64,000 nucleotides of DNA from Bryobacteraceae bacterium (GCA_041394945.1 JAWKHH010000003.1:1054001-1118000); one strand, 5' to 3'; positions 1 to 9,920 are shown, counted from the first letter of the stretch. Numbers and translations: made by a program. The notes: generated by a model not told the origin, from the sequence alone.

Positions 1-626
1 CGGCCGTCGAATGTCTGAAGCACGAAGTCGTGCCTGCCCTCGGAGCGCAGGAAGCCGCGGAGATCGTCGTCGTCGCGAATGCCGACCTTGGCGACGCGCC
101 ACGGAAGCTGGGGGCAGAAGGCCCAGCCCGGACACGATGCCGTGGAGCGGGAGCCGGCCGTGGCGGTAGGGTTGTCGAGCACGGCTTCGATCTCGCGGAC
201 GGTGAGCGCCCGCCCGGCGGCGGACAGATCCGGACCGTTGGCTCCGCCGCGTCCTCGCACCATGTGGCAGGTGGAACACTGGCCTTTGGCGAAGAAGAAT
301 CGCTCACCGGCGGCGGGGTCGCCTTCGGGCGGCGCTTCGGCGGCGGACACATTGAAGGCGCGCACGTATCGCGTGAGCGGATCGAGTTGATCGTCGGGCA
401 GGGCAAACCCGGGCATGCCGCCGCTGGTGCCGTTTCGGATGAGGTTGCGGATCTGCTGAAAAGAGCGGCCGCGGAGCGAACGGCTGGCGGCGAGAGCAGG
501 TCCGCGATCCGTGCCGGCGCCGCCTTCGCCGTGGCATCCGGCGCACAGCATGTTGTAGGTAGGGGGCGCTTCCGGGGCTTGGGCGAGAGCGATGGAGGCA
601 GCGGCGAGAACGGCGAATGGGCGCAC
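1..626 (-). CDS. Di-haem c-type cytochrome, C-terminus beyond window edge
   Basis: The reverse strand from a GTG at 626 encodes a short hydrophobic signal peptide (RPFAVLAAASIALAQ) and two cytochrome c domains, each with a haem-binding CXXCH motif: CAGCH near residue 29 and CSTCH near residue 100. The second domain is followed by a MVRGRGGANGPDLS stretch typical of class I cytochromes attached to quinoproteins. The protein should be exported and carry two covalent haems. The reading frame is still open at base 1, so the C-terminal part and any fused catalytic domain are unseen. It lies 15 nt after moaA on the same strand. The GTG start is inferred because it gives a clean signal peptide; an electron-transfer role is family knowledge, the redox partner is unknown. 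Confidence 0.8.
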   Translation of the reverse strand, partial: MRPFAVLAAASIALAQAPEAPPTYNMLCAGCHGEGGAGTDRGPALAASRSLRGRSFQQIRNLIRNGTSGGMPGFALPDDQLDPLTRYVRAFNVSAAEAPPEGDPAAGERFFFAKGQCSTCHMVRGRGGANGPDLSAAGRALTVREIEAVLDNPTATAGSRSTASCPGWAFCPQLPWRVAKVGIRDDDDLRGFLRSEGRHDFVLQTFDG

Positions 627-641
627 TAGCCCACGATTTTA

Positions 642-1631
642 CTATCCGCCGATCGAATACATCGGCCTCGGCGGCGCGACGAACTGCGTGGAGTTGATCT
701 CGTGGCCGATCCATTTCCGTTCGACCGCGCCGCGGATGATGGCGGCGATGGCGTCGTCGGAAGAACCGTCGCGGAGCGCGGTCTTCACGTCGGTCTCCTC
801 GATCGCGAAGAGGCAGTAGCGGACCTTGCCGTCGGCGGTGAGGCGAAGCCGGTTGCAGTTGAGGCAGAACGGCTTGGTTACCGACGCGATGAAGCCCACC
901 GACCCGATGCCGTCGGCGAAGCGGAACTCGGTGGCCGGGGCGCGCGGGTCGGCGTCCGGAAGCGGCTCGAGGGGACCGATCTCGCTCGTGAGCATGGCGA
1001 GCATTCGGTCCATGGTGAGCACCTTGTCGCGGAGCCAGAGGCCTTGCGCGTCGAGCGGCATGAACTCGATGTAGCGGATCTCGATGCCGCGTTCGCGGCC
1101 GAAGCGGGCGAGCGGAACGATATCGGGCTCGACGAGATCCGCCACCGCCACGGCGTTGATCTTAATCGGGTGGTAGCCGAGCGCGAGGCAGGCGTCGATG
1201 CCGGCCAGGACGCGATCGAAGTCGTCACGGCGGGTGATCTGGCGGAAGCGCGCGGCGTCGAGCGTGTCGAGGTGGATGTTTACGCGGCGAAGGCCGGCGT
1301 CGCGCAGGGCCCGGGCGTGGTCGCCGAGCAGCACGCCGTTCGTGGTCAGCGAGAGATCCTCGATACCCGGAATCGCCGCCAGGCGTTCGACGAGGAACGG
1401 GAGGTTCTTGCGGATGAGCGGCTCGCCGCCGGTGATGCGGATCTTGCGAACGCCGAGCGAGGCCGCCACTCGGGCGAAGCGTTCGATCTCTTCGAGATCG
1501 AGGATCTCGGAGCGCGGCACGAACGCGACGTCCGCCTCCGGCATGCAGTAGAAGCAGCGGATATTGCAGCGATCAGTGACACTGATACGGAGGTTGTCGT
1601 GGAGACGTCCGTAGGTGTCGATGAGAGGCAC
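642..1631 (-). CDS. moaA: GTP 3',8-cyclase MoaA (molybdenum cofactor biosynthesis)
   Basis: Radical-SAM enzyme that converts GTP to 3',8-cyclo-GTP, the first step of molybdopterin synthesis. The N-terminal cluster motif is CNIRCFYC (Cys22, 26, 29), followed by the SAM-binding GGEPL motif. The second cluster is bound by CLNCNRL plus a later Cys in the KVRYC segment. The protein ends in the double glycine (YSIGG) that is conserved in MoaA. Length is 329 residues, normal for the family. The start is taken as GTG at 1631, which shares its G with the TAG stop of nadA (TAGTG), so the two genes are probably translationally coupled. The reading frame continues upstream inside nadA but that part is only shadow sequence. 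Confidence 0.95.
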   Translation of the reverse strand: MPLIDTYGRLHDNLRISVTDRCNIRCFYCMPEADVAFVPRSEILDLEEIERFARVAASLGVRKIRITGGEPLIRKNLPFLVERLAAIPGIEDLSLTTNGVLLGDHARALRDAGLRRVNIHLDTLDAARFRQITRRDDFDRVLAGIDACLALGYHPIKINAVAVADLVEPDIVPLARFGRERGIEIRYIEFMPLDAQGLWLRDKVLTMDRMLAMLTSEIGPLEPLPDADPRAPATEFRFADGIGSVGFIASVTKPFCLNCNRLRLTADGKVRYCLFAIEETDVKTALRDGSSDDAIAAIIRGAVERKWIGHEINSTQFVAPPRPMYSIGG

Positions 1632-2560
1632 TACTTCACCGCGAGCATGCGCTCTAGCGGGGCCAGCGCGCGGCGCATCAGTTCGGGGTCGAGTTCCACG
1701 CGGGGCTCGAGCGTATCGAGGCTCTGATAGAGCTTCTCGAGCGTGTTCATCTTCATGTACGGGCACTCGCTGCAGTTGCAGTTCTCGTTCGGGACGAAGT
1801 GGAAGGTCTTGTGCGGGGCGTCTCGCTCCAGCGAGAAGCGGACACCGCTCTCGGTCATTACGATGATCTCGTCGCGCGGCGCCGTCTTGCACCACTCGAT
1901 GATCCCGGAGGTGGAGCCGACGTAGTCGGCCATGCGGAGCACGTCGGCGGGGCACTCCGGGTGCGCCGCGACGAGCGCGTCCGGATGTTCGGCCTTCAGT
2001 TTGGTGAGGCGGCGCGCGGGGAACGTCGAGTGGACGATGCAGGCGCCCTGCCAGATGCGCATGTTCTCGCGCCCGGTCTGCTTCTTCACCCAGTTGCCGA
2101 GATTGACGTCGGGGAGAAAGAGGATCGGCTGATCGGCCGGGATCGAGTTGACCACCGCGACCGAGTTCCGCGACGTGCACAGGATGTCGCTCTCCGCCTT
2201 CACGGCGACCGAAGTGTTGATATAGCTGACGATGACGTGGTCCGGGTGGAGCTTCTTGAACGCGCGAACCTGTTCGGCCGAACAGGCGTCGACGAGCGAG
2301 CAGCCGGCATCCTTGTCCGGAACAACGACGATGCGTTCCGGGTTGAGCACCTTGGCCGATTCAGCCATGAACCAGACACCGCAGAAGGCGATGACGTCGC
2401 CCTCGAAATCGCGCGCGCGCCGGGCGAGTTCGAGCGAATCGCCGATGGCGTCGGCGAGCTCCTGGATCTCCGCCTCCTGGTAGTGGTGCGCCAGGATCAT
2501 GGCGTTCCGCTTGCGTTTCAGGGCAAGGATCTCGTCGGCGAGTGTGGGGGTCGCAATCAT
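1631..2560 (-). CDS. nadA: Quinolinate synthase NadA
   Basis: Condenses iminoaspartate with dihydroxyacetone phosphate to quinolinate in de novo NAD synthesis, using a 4Fe-4S cluster. The 309-residue protein begins ATPTLADEILALKRKRNAMILAHHYQ, where the AHHYQ segment is the family's N-terminal signature, and contains the late NCSECPYMK cluster motif. Length and motifs indicate an intact short-form NadA. It follows the HEAT-repeat gene by 23 nt and overlaps moaA by one base. Both NadA and MoaA are Fe-S enzymes, which may explain the pairing, but no nadB or nadC is visible here. Confidence 0.95.
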   Translation of the reverse strand: MIATPTLADEILALKRKRNAMILAHHYQEAEIQELADAIGDSLELARRARDFEGDVIAFCGVWFMAESAKVLNPERIVVVPDKDAGCSLVDACSAEQVRAFKKLHPDHVIVSYINTSVAVKAESDILCTSRNSVAVVNSIPADQPILFLPDVNLGNWVKKQTGRENMRIWQGACIVHSTFPARRLTKLKAEHPDALVAAHPECPADVLRMADYVGSTSGIIEWCKTAPRDEIIVMTESGVRFSLERDAPHKTFHFVPNENCNCSECPYMKMNTLEKLYQSLDTLEPRVELDPELMRRALAPLERMLAVK

Positions 2561-2583
2561 CGTCGGTGATTTTATTGTAGTCG

Positions 2584-3855
2584 CTACGGGAGGCGGCCCC
2601 GCAGGATGCGCAGTTCGCGCGCGGCCACCTGGCCCACTTCGACATCAGCGTCGCGGGTGAGGTTCTCGATCACCGGAACCGTGGCCTCGTCGCCGGACCG
2701 GGCGAGAATCTCGGCGAGGTGGATCTTTTCGTCCTTCGTGCGCTGGTTGATCACCGCATAGAGCCCCTCGCGGACCGCCTTTTCGTAGCACAGCTCGCGC
2801 AGGTACGCGGCGGCGATGCCCTGCCAGGAGGACGAGTTCAGCGTGTTGATGAGGTATTGGAGCGGCGAGAACTCGCTGATCTCGCGATGGTCGAGGTTCA
2901 CCAGCGCGAATGCCATCGCGAGGCGCGGCTTCATCTTCTTCTCGTCGGCGAACAGGAGGCGGAGTTTCTCGGCGTCGGAGGGCGTTTTGAGGCGCGCGTA
3001 GCCTTCGGCGGCTCCGGCGCGCATGTCGTCGTCGCGATCTTTGATGAAGGTGTCGAACAGATAACGGTTGCCCTCGTCGGGGACCATCGCGATGGCGGAG
3101 AGGGCGGCGGCCCGGACTTTGTCTTTCTTCGAACGGTCGAGCGCTTCGCGGAGGCCCGGCAGCGCATCGCGGTTGCGCAAGAGGCCGGTGGTTTCGATAG
3201 CCGTGAGCTGCACCTTTTCGTTGGGGTCCAGCAGCAGGAAGCGGATGCCCTCCGCCGTCTTCGGTTCGCGGATCTTCTGGATCGCCACGAGCGACTCATA
3301 CATCAGCGTGGTGTCTTTCGAGCGGAGCGCATCGAGCAGTTGCGGCGTGGTGGCCCGGGCGCGCAGCACTCCGGCGGCGCGAGCGGCGTTGGCTTTGGCG
3401 GTGAGGCTGGCGCCGTTGGCGATCTGGTGGGCGATGGCGGCGACGACATCCTCGCGCGGCTCCAGATAGCCGGCGATCACCTGGTCGTTGGTGTCGGTGA
3501 ACTTGCCCTTGATGCCACGGCCGATGCGCTTGATCGATCCGGAAAGGCCGGACTGTACGTACCCGGGGTAGTAGAAGTTCACGAGGCCGTCGGCGGCGCG
3601 GATTTGAATCTCTTCGTCGTTGTCGCGGGCGGCTTCGACGAGCGGATCGAGGCTCTTTTGGGTGCCCACGGCGACGATGGATTTCACCGCCTCGCGACGG
3701 ACTTCGTCGTCGGAGTCCTTGAGGTAGCCGGCGAGTTCAGGCAGCGCGCCGGCGCCCTGCTTCTCGAGTTCGCCGATGTTCTTGACGCGCTCCTTGGGGT
3801 CCGATTGTGCCGCGAGCGGGAGGCAGAGGGCAGCGAGGATGACAGCTCGACGCAT
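2584..3855 (-). CDS. Secreted HEAT-repeat protein
   Basis: A signal peptide (RRAVILAALCLPLAAQS) is followed by about 400 residues of helical HEAT/PBS-lyase-like repeats, for example DDEVRREAVKSIVAVG, NEKVQLTAIETTGLL and DADVEVGQVAARELR. Such repeats form superhelical protein-binding scaffolds; no catalytic residues are evident. The ATG at 3855 is preferred because it puts the signal peptide at the N-terminus; a TTG at 3870 is also in frame. It sits upstream of nadA on the same strand and could be the first gene of a run with nadA, moaA and the cytochrome. Function is not known; location is inferred to be periplasmic. Confidence 0.8.
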   Translation of the reverse strand: MRRAVILAALCLPLAAQSDPKERVKNIGELEKQGAGALPELAGYLKDSDDEVRREAVKSIVAVGTQKSLDPLVEAARDNDEEIQIRAADGLVNFYYPGYVQSGLSGSIKRIGRGIKGKFTDTNDQVIAGYLEPREDVVAAIAHQIANGASLTAKANAARAAGVLRARATTPQLLDALRSKDTTLMYESLVAIQKIREPKTAEGIRFLLLDPNEKVQLTAIETTGLLRNRDALPGLREALDRSKKDKVRAAALSAIAMVPDEGNRYLFDTFIKDRDDDMRAGAAEGYARLKTPSDAEKLRLLFADEKKMKPRLAMAFALVNLDHREISEFSPLQYLINTLNSSSWQGIAAAYLRELCYEKAVREGLYAVINQRTKDEKIHLAEILARSGDEATVPVIENLTRDADVEVGQVAARELRILRGRLP

Positions 3856-3981
3856 GTCCCATTGTGACAAGTTTGGAACCGCCGCCGCGCGCGACGTAGA
3901 ATTAGCTTGATTGTGGTTGCCTCATCCGAGGCGGCGAATCACCCCATAGTCGATAGATATTGGTACAATCGGAGTGCCCGC

Positions 3982-4881
3982 ATGTATTCGCTCTCCCACC
4001 TTCGCGCCCTGGAGGCCGAGTCTATTCACATCCTTCGCGAAGTAGCCGCTGAGTTCCAGAAGCCGGTGATGCTGTACTCGATCGGCAAGGACTCCTCGGT
4101 GATGGTACGGCTGGCGCAGAAGGCGTTTCATCCAGGCCGGATTCCGTTTCCGCTGCTGCACGTGGATACGACGTACAAGTTCGGGGAGATGATTGAGTTT
4201 CGCGACGCGTTCACGCGGACGATCGGGGCCGAACTGATCGTGCACACGAACACGGGAGCGATCGGCGAGGGCGCGAATCCGTTCCAGCTCGGCACGAGCA
4301 AGTGCTGCGCGCTGCTGAAGACGCGGGCGCTGCTGGACGCGCTCGAAGGCGGCGGGTACGACGCGGCGTTCGGCGGAGCGCGGCGCGACGAGGAGAAATC
4401 GCGGGCCAAGGAGAGGATCTATTCTTTCCGCGACAAGTTCGGACAGTGGGACCCGAAGAACCAGCGGCCTGAGTTATGGAACGTCTACAACAGCCGCGTG
4501 GACAAAGGCGAATCGATCCGCGTGTTTCCACTTTCGAACTGGACGGAACTGGATGTGTGGCACTACATCCATCTCGAGAACATCCCAGTGGTTCCGCTGT
4601 ACTTCGCCAAACCACGGCCGATGGTGGTGCGTGGCGGCTCGTTGATCCCGATGGAGCACAATATGCCGCTGCTTCCGCATGAGCGGCCGGAGATGGTGAT
4701 GTGCCGGATGCGGTCGCTCGGGTGCACCTATTGCACGGGCGCGATTCGTTCCGAGGCGGATACGCTGCCGAAGATCATCGAGGAACTGATCGGGTTCCGG
4801 CGAAGCGAGCGGGAGAACCGGGTGATCGATCACGACCAGGAAGGCTCGATGGAGATCAAGAAGCGCGAGGGGTATTTCTAG
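3982..4881 (+). CDS. cysD: Sulfate adenylyltransferase small subunit CysD
   Basis: Catalytic subunit of ATP sulfurylase, making adenosine phosphosulfate from ATP and sulfate. The 299-residue product has the PP-loop ATPase motif SIGKDSSVM near residue 33, the DTTYKF segment, the GARRDEEKSRAKER motif and the SLGCTYCTGAI motif near the C-terminus, all typical of CysD. The ATG at 3982 matches the usual family start; a longer frame from 3907 adds a non-conserved leader. The stop is immediately followed by the ATG of cysN, so the two are one transcription unit. The 126-nt gap to the divergent HEAT gene should hold its promoter. Confidence 0.96.
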   Translation: MYSLSHLRALEAESIHILREVAAEFQKPVMLYSIGKDSSVMVRLAQKAFHPGRIPFPLLHVDTTYKFGEMIEFRDAFTRTIGAELIVHTNTGAIGEGANPFQLGTSKCCALLKTRALLDALEGGGYDAAFGGARRDEEKSRAKERIYSFRDKFGQWDPKNQRPELWNVYNSRVDKGESIRVFPLSNWTELDVWHYIHLENIPVVPLYFAKPRPMVVRGGSLIPMEHNMPLLPHERPEMVMCRMRSLGCTYCTGAIRSEADTLPKIIEELIGFRRSERENRVIDHDQEGSMEIKKREGYF

Positions 4882-6567
4882 ATGACCGCGGTTGGACCGT
4901 CGTTGACGATCGAGGAGTTTCTGGCGCGGCACGAGTCGACGGAGCTGCTGCGGTTCACAACCGCGGGCTCGGTGGACGACGGGAAATCGACGCTCATCGG
5001 GCGGCTGCTGTATGACTCGAAGTCGGTTTACGAAGACCAGATGCAGTCAGTGGCGAACTCGCGCATCAACCGGTCATCGGGGGCGATCGACTTTTCGCTG
5101 CTGACGGACGGATTGCGCGCGGAGCGCGAGCAGGGGATCACGATCGACGTGGCGTACCGGTATTTCTCTACGCCGCGGCGCAAGTTCATCATCGCCGACA
5201 CGCCGGGACACGAGCAGTACACGCGCAACATGGCCACCGGCGCGTCGACGGCGCACCTCGCCATCATCCTGATCGACGCGCGGAAGGGCATGCTGCAGCA
5301 ATCGCGGCGTCACACGTTCATCTCATCGCTGCTGGGCATTCCGAACCTGGCCGTTGCGGTGAACAAGATGGACCTCGTGGACTTTTCGCGCGAGGTCTTC
5401 GAGAACATTTCGACCGATTTTCGTGCGTTCGCCGAAACGCTCGGGTTTCAGGCGGTGCAGATCATTCCGATCAGCGCGCTGGACGGGGACAACGTGGTGA
5501 GCAAGAGCGCCCGGACGCCCTGGTACGACGGTCCGGCGCTCCTCGAGCATTTGGAAACGACGCCGATCGCGGCCGTACAGAACTTCGACGACTTCCGGTT
5601 CCCGGTGCAGACTGTGATCCGGCCGGACCTCAACTTCCGTGGATTCGCCGGGCAGGTGGCTTCCGGGCTGTTGCGTCCGGGCGACGCCGTGATGTCGCTG
5701 CCTTCGGGCCGGACGTCACACGTGCGGGCGATCACCTCGTTCGATGGCGACCTCGAAGTCGCGTTCCCGCCGCAATCGGTGTGCGTGACCCTCGAGGACG
5801 AGATCGACGTTTCGCGGGGCGACATGCTGGTGCACCCGGACCGGCTGCCGCACATCTCGCGCCGGTTCGACGCCGCCGTGGTGTGGATGAACCAGCAGCC
5901 GCTCGCGGTGGGGCGTCCGTACCTGCTGAAGCACACCACGCAGCAGGTGAGCGCGGTGGTGACGGCGCTGCGGAATCGCGTGGACGTGAATACGCTGGGC
6001 CGCGAGGCGGCCGCGGGGCTCGAATTGAACGAGATTGGCGAGGTGGCGATCGAGACGACACGGCCGCTGTTTTTCGACGCCTACCGGCGGAATCGGACGA
6101 CGGGGGCGTTCATTCTCATCGATCCGTTGAGCAACTTGACGGTTGCGGCGGGGATGATCGCCGAACCGGCTGCTGGCGAACGCGGGCGCGTGGAGTTCTC
6201 AACCGGCCGCGTATCGCCTTTCGAACGGAGCGCGCGTAACGGGCACAAGGCGGCGACGGTGTGGCTGACAGCCCGGGCGGACCTGGCGTGGCTGCTCGAG
6301 CGGCGGCTCTACGATCGCGGGTGCCAGGTGAGCGCGCTGGCCGATGAGTTGGAGTCCCACATGCTGCCCACGGTCGCGCGGGTGCTGAACGGAGCGGGGG
6401 CGATCGCGGTGTGTTCGTCGTTGGACCGGGCGCCGGATGGCGCGATTGCGTTCCCGCCGGATGCGCTGCCCTCAGGCGATCTGGACGCCGTGGAAGTGAT
6501 TCTGTCGGAACTGGAACGCCGTGGCGTGTTTCTCGCCGCGGACGTTTCCATGGCCGACGGGATCTGA
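4882..6567 (+). CDS. cysN: Sulfate adenylyltransferase GTPase subunit CysN with vestigial APS-kinase tail
   Basis: GTPase partner of CysD that drives APS formation. Residues 1-430 contain the P-loop AGSVDDGKSTLIG (about 28-40), the switch segment REQGITIDVAYRYF, the DTPGHEQYTRNM motif and NKMD, followed by EF-Tu-like beta-barrel domains. Residues about 445-555 align by eye with CysC of CysNC fusions: RVSPFERSARNGHK at the linker, VWLT, LERRLYDRGCQV and a final helix. The kinase P-loop expected after VWLT is missing and is replaced by ARADLA, and the DGD motif is ALADE. The CysC part is therefore probably inactive. It starts one base after cysD ends. Confidence 0.93.
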   Translation: MTAVGPSLTIEEFLARHESTELLRFTTAGSVDDGKSTLIGRLLYDSKSVYEDQMQSVANSRINRSSGAIDFSLLTDGLRAEREQGITIDVAYRYFSTPRRKFIIADTPGHEQYTRNMATGASTAHLAIILIDARKGMLQQSRRHTFISSLLGIPNLAVAVNKMDLVDFSREVFENISTDFRAFAETLGFQAVQIIPISALDGDNVVSKSARTPWYDGPALLEHLETTPIAAVQNFDDFRFPVQTVIRPDLNFRGFAGQVASGLLRPGDAVMSLPSGRTSHVRAITSFDGDLEVAFPPQSVCVTLEDEIDVSRGDMLVHPDRLPHISRRFDAAVVWMNQQPLAVGRPYLLKHTTQQVSAVVTALRNRVDVNTLGREAAAGLELNEIGEVAIETTRPLFFDAYRRNRTTGAFILIDPLSNLTVAAGMIAEPAAGERGRVEFSTGRVSPFERSARNGHKAATVWLTARADLAWLLERRLYDRGCQVSALADELESHMLPTVARVLNGAGAIAVCSSLDRAPDGAIAFPPDALPSGDLDAVEVILSELERRGVFLAADVSMADGI

Positions 6568-6574
6568 GCCCTGA

Positions 6575-9500
6575 TCAAAACAGGAACTTCAAACCGAACT
6601 GGATCGCTCGGGCCGAAACCGTCGTCCCGCGGATCAGGCCGACCTGGGCCGGGAACGAAATGTTCGCCGACGGGTTTGAGAAGCTCGGGGTATTCGGAAA
6701 GTTGAAGAACTCGGCGCGGAACTGCAGGTTGTACTTCTCGGCGAACCGCGTGTCCTTGATAAAGCTGATGTCGATGATCTTCTGTCCCGGTCCGAACAGC
6801 ATGTTGCGCGCGCTGTTGCCGAAGGTGAACGGCTGCGGAATGGCGAACGCAGAAGCGTTGAACCAGCCGTTGATGCTCTGCGAGGACGGATAGAAGTCGC
6901 TACTTGCGACATCGGCGCGATTGGCGTACCAGCCGGCCTGCGTCGGCGTGAACCCGACGCTGAATGGAACGCCGGACCGGAACTGGACAATGCCGGCGAC
7001 CGCCCAGCCGCCGATCAGCTTGCCTGCGGCGCCGTTGGCGTTGGCGAACGCCTTGCCGGGGCCGAACGGCAGCTCGTAGGTCGAAGAAGCGTAGAACACG
7101 TGCGGGCGGATGGAGTCGCCGTTGCTGCGGTCGCCGGCGGCGTTGTAGGGATTCTGCGGCGTGCCGACGATGGCGACGTTGTCGAGCGTCTTGTTCCAGG
7201 TATAGCTGGCCTGCAGATAGAGGCCCTTCGAGTAACGGCGGGTGACCTCGGCCTGCATCTGATGCGTGATGGCGTTGCCGTTTGTGTCGAGCGTGTTGAT
7301 GCTCGCCCAGGGCTGATAGGGGCGCTGCGACTGGATGGTGCCCGGCGCCTGGCGGATCGGCATGTTCCGGTCGTAGTTATACCAGGGCACACCGGTGGCC
7401 TTGTTGCCAACATAAGAGACGCGCATGCCGAATTCGGGCAGCAGTTCCCGCTCGATGGTGAAGTTCCACTGCTGCGCGTAGGTATTGCGGATCTGGCGGT
7501 TCACGGCCGTTACGGACGGGTTGGCCGAAAGACGGCCCGCGCCGGGGAACGGGTTCGAGAGGCTGAGCGACGGCGTATTGCCGGCCGCGGCCTCGAAGGT
7601 TTCCGTCAGCAGGAACGGGATGTTCAACCATGAGATCTGGCGGATGCCGATGTAGACGGGAATCGCGTTGTAATAGACGCCGTAGCCGCCGCGGACAACG
7701 GTGCGGTTGTCGCTGAACGGCCGGAACGCAAAGCCGATGCGCGGGCCGATGTTGTTGTGGTCGGCGAGGATCACATCGCTACCCCAGCTATTCGCTTCCG
7801 AGGTGACGAACGGATACGCTTCGAGCAGCCGCGGGATCGCAAGCCGAGGGAGCTGCCCTCCCTCGCTCCGGATGACGTACTTGCCGCTCGCGAAGTCAAA
7901 GTTGGCGAACGAGCCGTCGCGCTCCTGCGTTTGGGTCTGCAGCATGTAGCGGACGCCGAGATTCAGCGTCAGCCTGGAGTTCACCTTCCAATCGTCTTGG
8001 GCGTAGAGGCCATAGCGCGAACTGTAGAGCAGATTGCTGATGTAAGGCGTTTGCCGCCCGGTGCTCACCGGGTAGCCGAGCACGAAATCCGCGAACGAGT
8101 TGCCGGAATAGCGGCCGTTGAAGCTGAAGGTGCCGAACGAAGCGCCGGCGGCGCCGGGGTTGGTGGAAATGCGGCCGAAGGCGATATCGGCGCCGACCTT
8201 CAGGGTGTGCGCGCCACGAACGATGGAGAGGTTATCGGTGAACTGGTTGGTGATTTGCGGGGCTCGCGGGCTGCCGCCGGAGTCGGCGATACCGGCGAAC
8301 CCGGCGATGGAGACGTTCGGCAATCCGCCGATCGGTAGAGGCTGATAGAGCGTCGGGAAGATGGTGGCCGGATTGAAATCGGTGTTCTGGCCGATACGGA
8401 TGCTGGCGTGGTTGAAATAGGAAAACTTGAACTCGTTGAGCATCGTCGGGCTGATGGTCCGGTTCCACCCCGCGGTGCCGCTCTTGGTGATGTAGCCGCC
8501 GTCGCCGAAGTTGCCGTAGTTGGCGGGCGTACCGAGGGCGACGAAGTAGGGCGATCCCTTCGAGTAGTTGAGGACGACCGAGAGCGCGTTGCGGCTGTTG
8601 AAGTTGTGGTCAGCCTTGGCGGAGTAGCGGTTGACGTCGATCACGTCGCCGACGGTGGTGACGTAGTTGTTCGCCGCGGAGCCGAGGTTCGGGAGTGGAA
8701 CGAATCCGAGCAGCGTCTGCGCCTGCGAACTCAGGCGGCTGGAGGGGATCTGATTGTTCGGGAAGTTCGCGCCGGAAAGCGGATCCCGGATGGCTGCCGA
8801 AATCGCTGAAAAATCGCCATTGCGCATTGCTTGCGTGCCGACGGTGAGCACCGGCGTGCGCGACGTACGCTGGCGGAGGCCTTCGTAGCTTCCGAAGAAG
8901 AATGTCTTGTTGCGGATTATGGGGCCGCCCGCATTGAAGCCGAACTCGTTACGGTTGAAGGGCGGCTTGGGCAGTCCGGTGGCGAAGAATTCCTTGGCGG
9001 CGAACGAGCGGTTGCGGTTGAACTCGAACACAGTGGCGTGGAGATCGTTGGTGCCGCCCCGGGTGATGATCGAGATCGCCGCCGAGCCTTCGTGTTCGGC
9101 CTTGGCGTTGTTCGTTTCGATCTTGAATTCCTGGATCGTATCGATCGATGGGGTGGTGGAGAGGTTGGTGCGATAAGAATAAGCCGCGCCGCCGTTGCCC
9201 AGATCGTTGAAGGCGACGCCGTCGATGGAAAAGAAGTTGCCGCCCCAGTGCAGGCTGCCGCCGAGTTTCGGGTTGGAGGCGCTGTCGGATGTATTGCCGG
9301 GTGCGAGCAGAATCAGGCGGTCGAGCGTGCGGCCATTGAGCGGGAGCGTGACGACGGCGTGCGAATCGATGTTAGTGGCGAGTGACGCGGTTTCCGAGTT
9401 CACCACCGGCGCCGCCGCTTCCACGCTGATCGACTGTTCGAGCGCGCCCGGCTCCAGCCGGATGTCGTTGCGCTCGGTGGCGCTGGTGAGCAGGCGCACC

Positions 9501-9763
9501 TGCTTGATCTCCACGGAACGGAACCCGGCCATCTCCACGTGCAGGGCATACGTGGACGGCGGCAGGTTGGGGATGACGTAGTCGCCATTCTCATTCGACT
9601 TGGTTTCGGCGATGGCCCCCGTGCCCGTGTTGGTGACTTTCACCGCCGCGCCGGCAATCACGGCGCCCGTTGTGTCGCGGACCGTTCCGAGTAAAGTGCC
9701 CGTGGTGGATTGTGCGTAAAGAGAAGAAATCGCAATCGCGATGAGGAACCCCAGACGAAGCAT
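6575..9763 (-). CDS. Oar-like TonB-dependent outer-membrane receptor with carboxypeptidase-regulatory-like N-domain
   Basis: A 1062-residue outer-membrane protein of the Oar type that is expanded in Solibacter-like Acidobacteriota. After a signal peptide (LRLGFLIAIAISSLYAQ) comes a beta-sandwich CarbopepD_reg-like domain (GTVRDTTGAVIAGAAVKVTNTGTG, residues about 25-105), then a plug-like segment (VVTLPLNGRTLDRLILLAPG) and a long region rich in beta-barrel strands, ending in aromatic FGLKFLF as outer-membrane barrels do. It probably imports a polymer fragment or siderophore; the substrate cannot be told. A good Shine-Dalgarno-like AAAGGA precedes the ATG. It converges with cysN with only 7 nt between stops. 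Confidence 0.9.
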   Translation of the reverse strand: MLRLGFLIAIAISSLYAQSTTGTLLGTVRDTTGAVIAGAAVKVTNTGTGAIAETKSNENGDYVIPNLPPSTYALHVEMAGFRSVEIKQVRLLTSATERNDIRLEPGALEQSISVEAAAPVVNSETASLATNIDSHAVVTLPLNGRTLDRLILLAPGNTSDSASNPKLGGSLHWGGNFFSIDGVAFNDLGNGGAAYSYRTNLSTTPSIDTIQEFKIETNNAKAEHEGSAAISIITRGGTNDLHATVFEFNRNRSFAAKEFFATGLPKPPFNRNEFGFNAGGPIIRNKTFFFGSYEGLRQRTSRTPVLTVGTQAMRNGDFSAISAAIRDPLSGANFPNNQIPSSRLSSQAQTLLGFVPLPNLGSAANNYVTTVGDVIDVNRYSAKADHNFNSRNALSVVLNYSKGSPYFVALGTPANYGNFGDGGYITKSGTAGWNRTISPTMLNEFKFSYFNHASIRIGQNTDFNPATIFPTLYQPLPIGGLPNVSIAGFAGIADSGGSPRAPQITNQFTDNLSIVRGAHTLKVGADIAFGRISTNPGAAGASFGTFSFNGRYSGNSFADFVLGYPVSTGRQTPYISNLLYSSRYGLYAQDDWKVNSRLTLNLGVRYMLQTQTQERDGSFANFDFASGKYVIRSEGGQLPRLAIPRLLEAYPFVTSEANSWGSDVILADHNNIGPRIGFAFRPFSDNRTVVRGGYGVYYNAIPVYIGIRQISWLNIPFLLTETFEAAAGNTPSLSLSNPFPGAGRLSANPSVTAVNRQIRNTYAQQWNFTIERELLPEFGMRVSYVGNKATGVPWYNYDRNMPIRQAPGTIQSQRPYQPWASINTLDTNGNAITHQMQAEVTRRYSKGLYLQASYTWNKTLDNVAIVGTPQNPYNAAGDRSNGDSIRPHVFYASSTYELPFGPGKAFANANGAAGKLIGGWAVAGIVQFRSGVPFSVGFTPTQAGWYANRADVASSDFYPSSQSINGWFNASAFAIPQPFTFGNSARNMLFGPGQKIIDISFIKDTRFAEKYNLQFRAEFFNFPNTPSFSNPSANISFPAQVGLIRGTTVSARAIQFGLKFLF

Positions 9764-9920
9764 GCGCTCCCATTCCTTTCTTGACCGGCAAATTGACCTT
9801 AGGATAGCTGAGTTCGGGACAATGAAAACGCGGCGCGGCGTTGGAATCAGCGGAGCCTTTAACAGGATGATAACATCGGCCGTGGCTGCCGACGATACCG
9901 GAGTGGCTTAAAATCTGGTT

